Below, piece after piece: positions 45,334-48,253 of a DNA stretch of 48,253 nt. The stretch covers positions 1-48,253 of the forward strand of contig RFNZ01000017.1 of assembly GCA_009926935.1 (NCBI GenBank), in the 5' to 3' direction. This DNA comes from Pseudomonadota bacterium. Lineage in GTDB: Bacteria; Pseudomonadota; Alphaproteobacteria; Micavibrionales; UBA1664. The notes under the pieces were generated by a model that was not told where the DNA came from, did not search any database, and saw nothing but the letters and a program-made list of their open reading frames with translations. The position numbers and the translations under genes are program-made. Position 1 is the first letter of the stretch, and each line of letters opens with the position of its first letter.

Positions 45334-46773
45334 ATGCTTGGATCCCTCGACAAAAAGAAACCGCAGCAGCCGCCCGCATCGGAACCCAAACCGGGCATGA
45401 ACCTTTCCAACCCCAAGGATTGGGAAGACCTGCACAAATCGATGTTTGCCGAGAACACGACTCTCGATAAAGCCGCCGCTTACGCCGACAAGTTTCTCGT
45501 AACGGACGAAGAACTACCGCTTTACCGCCACATCCAGCTCCTGACAATCGTGGGGGCAGTTCTGGTGTTCATCATCTGGGCTTCTCTTGCGCATATCGAG
45601 CAGGTAACGCGCGGTGACGGCAAGGTTATCCCCTCTTCCGAAATTCAGATTATCCAACACCAAGAAGGCGGCATCGTTGACGAATTTATGGTGAAGGAAG
45701 GCGATAAAGTCCAAATCGGGCAGGTGCTGATGCGCCTTAAGGATGTGGGCGCAAACGCCGACCTCGGCGCCTCCACGCAAAAATACGGAGGTCTTCAGGC
45801 CCGCATTATTCGCCTTGAGGCGGAGGCGGAAGGACTCTCAACCCCAAACTTCCCTGAAGAACTCATGAAGACAGTGCCTGAAAGCGTGCAGCAGGAACTC
45901 AATACCTTCCGTGCCAACCGCCTGAAGCTTGACTCCGAAACCAGCGTCCTGCGTTCGCAGCTCAACCAGCGCCAGCAGGAAGTCAACGAGATACAGACAA
46001 AGATATCGGATATAAACCGCATAATCTCGCTCAAGCAGGACGAGATAAACATGGTCAAACCTCTGGTTGATAAAGGCTCTGCACCCAAGCGTGATTTGCT
46101 GCAAATGGATCAGGATATGGCCGGCCACAGGACCGAGCTCAATGGCCTTCGCGCGGCACTACCACGCGCACGCGCATCCATTGCCGAAGCACAGGCAAGA
46201 CTATCGGATGCGACAACCCAAATGAAAGCATCAGCGCAAGCCGAACTCGCACAAACCCAGATCGAGGCACAAACCATCGGCCAGACTTTAGGCGCCCTTA
46301 CTGACAAAAAAGACCGGACTGAAATCCGCTCGCCTGTCGATGGCATCGTAAAAGACCTCAAGATCAACACGGTCGGCGGCGTTGTAAAACCCGGAGATGA
46401 GGTGGTTGAAATTGTACCGGCCGATGACCAGCTACTGGTCGAGGCCCGCGTCCGCCCGTCCGATATCGCCTTCATTTACCCAGGCCAAAAGGCAACCGTT
46501 AAGCTCACAGCCTACGACTTTGCGATTTACGGTGGCCTGCCCGCTGAGGTTGTCGATATCTCGGCCGATACGATCACAAACGAAAAGGGCGAGAGCTTTT
46601 ACCGCGTTAAGGTGCGCACCAACATGACGACACTCAAACACAACGGGCAGGAACTACCCATCATCCCCGGTATGGTTGCAACCATCGATATCCTGACCGG
46701 CGAGCGTACAATCATGGAATATATGCTTAAACCCTTCATAAAAACGCTCGATTCTGCGATGGGTGAGCGTTAA
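45334..46773 (+). CDS. Type I secretion periplasmic adaptor (HlyD/LapC family)
   Basis: A 479-residue membrane fusion protein that links the ABC transporter to the TolC-like channel. It has a cytosolic start, one span at about 67-85 (HIQLLTIVGAVLVFIIWAS), a lipoyl-like half (VIPSSEIQIIQHQEGGIVDE), a long coiled-coil hairpin (about 150-320) and the second lipoyl half with EIRSPVDGIVKDL. The C-terminal domain contains DIAFIYPGQKATVKLTAYDF and GMVATIDILTGERTI. Two bases separate it from the transporter gene. The 69-bp interval that follows contains no strong terminator. Confidence 0.95.
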   Translation: MLGSLDKKKPQQPPASEPKPGMNLSNPKDWEDLHKSMFAENTTLDKAAAYADKFLVTDEELPLYRHIQLLTIVGAVLVFIIWASLAHIEQVTRGDGKVIPSSEIQIIQHQEGGIVDEFMVKEGDKVQIGQVLMRLKDVGANADLGASTQKYGGLQARIIRLEAEAEGLSTPNFPEELMKTVPESVQQELNTFRANRLKLDSETSVLRSQLNQRQQEVNEIQTKISDINRIISLKQDEINMVKPLVDKGSAPKRDLLQMDQDMAGHRTELNGLRAALPRARASIAEAQARLSDATTQMKASAQAELAQTQIEAQTIGQTLGALTDKKDRTEIRSPVDGIVKDLKINTVGGVVKPGDEVVEIVPADDQLLVEARVRPSDIAFIYPGQKATVKLTAYDFAIYGGLPAEVVDISADTITNEKGESFYRVKVRTNMTTLKHNGQELPIIPGMVATIDILTGERTIMEYMLKPFIKTLDSAMGER

Positions 46774-46842
46774 AACGCCAAAATAGTTATGAATTTTTAA
46801 GGCTTTTGCCCTAGGATGGGGCTAACTTAATTTTTCATATAC

Positions 46843-47688
46843 ATGACAAACGAACCGCTGACCACCGCACAAGATATACATGGACTGGAAGGATATTCCG
46901 GCCCCTTGGACGTTGCCGCCTCCGGCGATGAAGCCGGAAGATCGATCGTGAGAGATACGCTTATTCGAAGAAGAACGGTTTTAAAAGGGCTGGGCCTTGG
47001 TGCCCTGTTCGCGGCGCCGATACTCTCGCCAGTCATGTCCTCTACAGCCGAGGCTCGTGCAAACCGCCCACCAACACCAGCCGTGCCTGGCCTCGATGTC
47101 TGGAGCCGGACAAGCCCTAAACCCTTCCTGACAAGATACACGGGCTCTGAGCCCGTGGGGTCGATCATGGTCGATCTCCATCGCAAAAAACTTTACTACG
47201 TGAAAGAGGCAGGGCAGGCCGTCGTATATACGATTGCAAGTCCTCTGCCGGGCATGGAGCCAAGAGGCCGCAGCTATACCATCTCAACAATCCGTGAATG
47301 GCCTGAGTGGAGACCTCCACAAAGCCTGCTGGCCCGTGCTCGGGATTTAAGGGAAGCACTAGCAAGAATCGGCAGAAACTACATTACAGGCGGTGAGCAC
47401 AACCCCATGGGTTCCGTTGCCCTGTATATGATCAATGAACAGGGCGTAGATGAAGGATACAGGATACACGGTACAAACGACCCTGAAAGCATTGGCACAA
47501 GATCATCGATAGGGTGCGTCCGCCTTCACAACCTTGATTTGAACGCGGCTCCAAACGGATACATAGACCATGAGTTTGCACTACTGCCGATGATCGAAGC
47601 GCGGGGCAAAAAAATCAAATTGACGATCTATCGTGGCGGTGAGCCGGTGCCCGGCATCAACCTTTCGGGTACGGCCCTGAACCCTTAA
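46843..47688 (+). CDS. Exported L,D-transpeptidase (YkuD) with Tat-like signal
   Basis: A 281-residue YkuD enzyme. The N-terminal 40 residues precede a twin-arginine-like signal (IRRRTVLKGLGLGALF, arginines 42-44, ending near AEA at about 69-71), unusual for this family, which mostly uses Sec. The catalytic core has IHGTND (His209) and RSSIGCVRLHN (Cys225). It is expected to cross-link peptidoglycan or anchor proteins. It follows the type I adaptor on the same strand. Unlike the other YkuD protein in the window it has no LysM-like segment. Confidence 0.88.
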   Translation: MTNEPLTTAQDIHGLEGYSGPLDVAASGDEAGRSIVRDTLIRRRTVLKGLGLGALFAAPILSPVMSSTAEARANRPPTPAVPGLDVWSRTSPKPFLTRYTGSEPVGSIMVDLHRKKLYYVKEAGQAVVYTIASPLPGMEPRGRSYTISTIREWPEWRPPQSLLARARDLREALARIGRNYITGGEHNPMGSVALYMINEQGVDEGYRIHGTNDPESIGTRSSIGCVRLHNLDLNAAPNGYIDHEFALLPMIEARGKKIKLTIYRGGEPVPGINLSGTALNP

Positions 47689-47691
47689 ATA

Positions 47692-48159
47692 TCATGCGGC
47701 TGCGACAAGTGCAGGCAACCCCTGATACACACCCACACGTTCAACTTTGTACATGATGGTTTTTGTCCTATCGGTCGGATGTGGCGCAAAAAGGATATTC
47801 GTAGGCCTCGTAAGCAGATTAACGTCAATCTTGTATTCCTTAAGCTGTAAGTCGATATCCCTGCGCATCGAAGGATTACGCTGGTAAGCAGCCGCAGCCA
47901 CATTGAGCATACGCTCACGTAAAGTGGGATCTCTCGTTGCCTGCGCAGCCCGTACGATGGCTGTGCTGATAAGCCCGGCAAGGCAGTCATTGGAAAACTC
48001 ATGCCTGTTACGGCCAATCTCTTCACCCGTAAAAATGTTCTTGAGGATAGTCACATCCTCACAGGTTGTAGGCGTGAAATGGCGCGTGGTCGAACAACCG
48101 GCAGCCCCCATTGCAAACAACATGGCAAGTGCAATTGACCTGGTTTTTCTTCCAAACAT
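47692..48159 (-). CDS. Small putative lipoprotein, hypothetical
   Basis: A 155-residue protein with a lipoprotein signal ending in GAAGC (Cys22). The mature part is mostly helical and charged (CEDVTILKNIFTGEEIGRN, then LRERMLNVAAAAYQRNPSMR) and ends with a hydrophobic alanine-rich tail. No family recognised. GAGGAG is well placed before the ATG. The gene converges on the YkuD gene with a 3-base gap. A TTGACG...TACATT promoter-like pair lies upstream. Confidence 0.7.
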   Translation of the reverse strand: MFGRKTRSIALAMLFAMGAAGCSTTRHFTPTTCEDVTILKNIFTGEEIGRNRHEFSNDCLAGLISTAIVRAAQATRDPTLRERMLNVAAAAYQRNPSMRRDIDLQLKEYKIDVNLLTRPTNILFAPHPTDRTKTIMYKVERVGVYQGLPALVAAA

Positions 48160-48189
48160 AGGGAACTCCTCATAAAATTAATTTAACAT

Positions 48190-48218
48190 AATGTATACAC
48201 TTTGACTGGCACCGTCAA
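48190..48218 (-). promoter_or_regulatory. Promoter-like element of the lipoprotein gene
   Basis: On the minus strand TTGACG (48218-48213), 17 bases, then TACATT (48195-48190). An alternative -10, CATTAT, would need a 19-base spacer. The downstream part shares TTAACATAAT (plus-strand reading) with the promoter at 42963-42991. Confidence 0.5.
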
Positions 48219-48229
48219 CTTTTTCTTAG

Positions 48230-48253
48230 AAAAAAGCCGCCTTTAAAGGCGGC
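48230..48253 (-). terminator. Terminator at the window edge
   Basis: A perfect inverted repeat GCCGCCTTT/AAAGGCGGC (48236-48253) with six A on its left (48230-48235), that is six T after it on the minus strand. It probably ends a minus-strand gene beyond the window, though the plus side cannot be judged. Confidence 0.6.

Overview
The window looks like chromosomal DNA of an alphaproteobacterium. Evidence: a PepA-HolC pair, LptFG, MlaA next to a Ttg2D/MlaC protein, a YfgM-like/BamB/Der string, a type II (eukaryote-like) NADP isocitrate dehydrogenase, and two exact CtrA boxes (TTAA-N7-TTAAC). A Micavibrio-like or other deep Rhodospirillales-type lineage would fit the mix of a Dot/Icm-type apparatus and large type I secreted proteins, but this is an inference from gene content. 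No tRNA, rRNA, CRISPR array or insertion sequence was recognised.

Layout. 1-3468: the 3' end of an RTX protein and a complete RTX subtilase; their C-terminal tails are alike. 3475-5369 (minus): holC and pepA. 5436-9380 (plus): envelope biogenesis genes lptF, lptG, mlaA and mlaC. 9535-11160: an unrecognised 541-aa protein, convergent with 11240-18796 (minus), a partial IncI/Dot-Icm (type IVB) secretion locus in the order dotI-dotH-dotG-dotF-dotA. Upstream of it on the same strand are a YkuD L,D-transpeptidase and icd. 22051-25530: yfgM-like, bamB and der. 25518-28773 (minus): a DUF6314-like gene, an SDR, purF and cvpA. 28875-29861 (minus): two small Cys/Met-rich exported proteins that look copper-related. 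29862-31400 holds very AT-rich stretches with DnaA boxes and a CtrA box, one small coiled-coil gene, a repeat-like element, and about 540 bp with no credible ORF that looks like a structured RNA. 31401-32843 is a gabD-like dehydrogenase. 33061-46773 is a type I secretion/adhesin cluster: a 2706-aa repeat adhesin, a TolC-family outer membrane protein, a small membrane protein on the other strand, a LapB-type ABC transporter and a HlyD-type adaptor. It is followed by a Tat-type L,D-transpeptidase and a small lipoprotein.

How the genes fit together. Much of the window concerns the cell envelope and surface: LPS export (LptFG), phospholipid transport (MlaA/MlaC), outer membrane protein assembly (BamB), peptidoglycan cross-linking (two YkuD enzymes), type I export of repeat proteins and a type IVB channel. 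The adhesin promoter region carries an exact CtrA box and two palindromes, so its expression is probably tied to the cell cycle or a developmental switch. The least explained parts are the putative RNA at 30597-31137, the 541-aa neighbour of dotA, and recurring intergenic motifs (TTATCCACA four times, TTAACATAAT four times).
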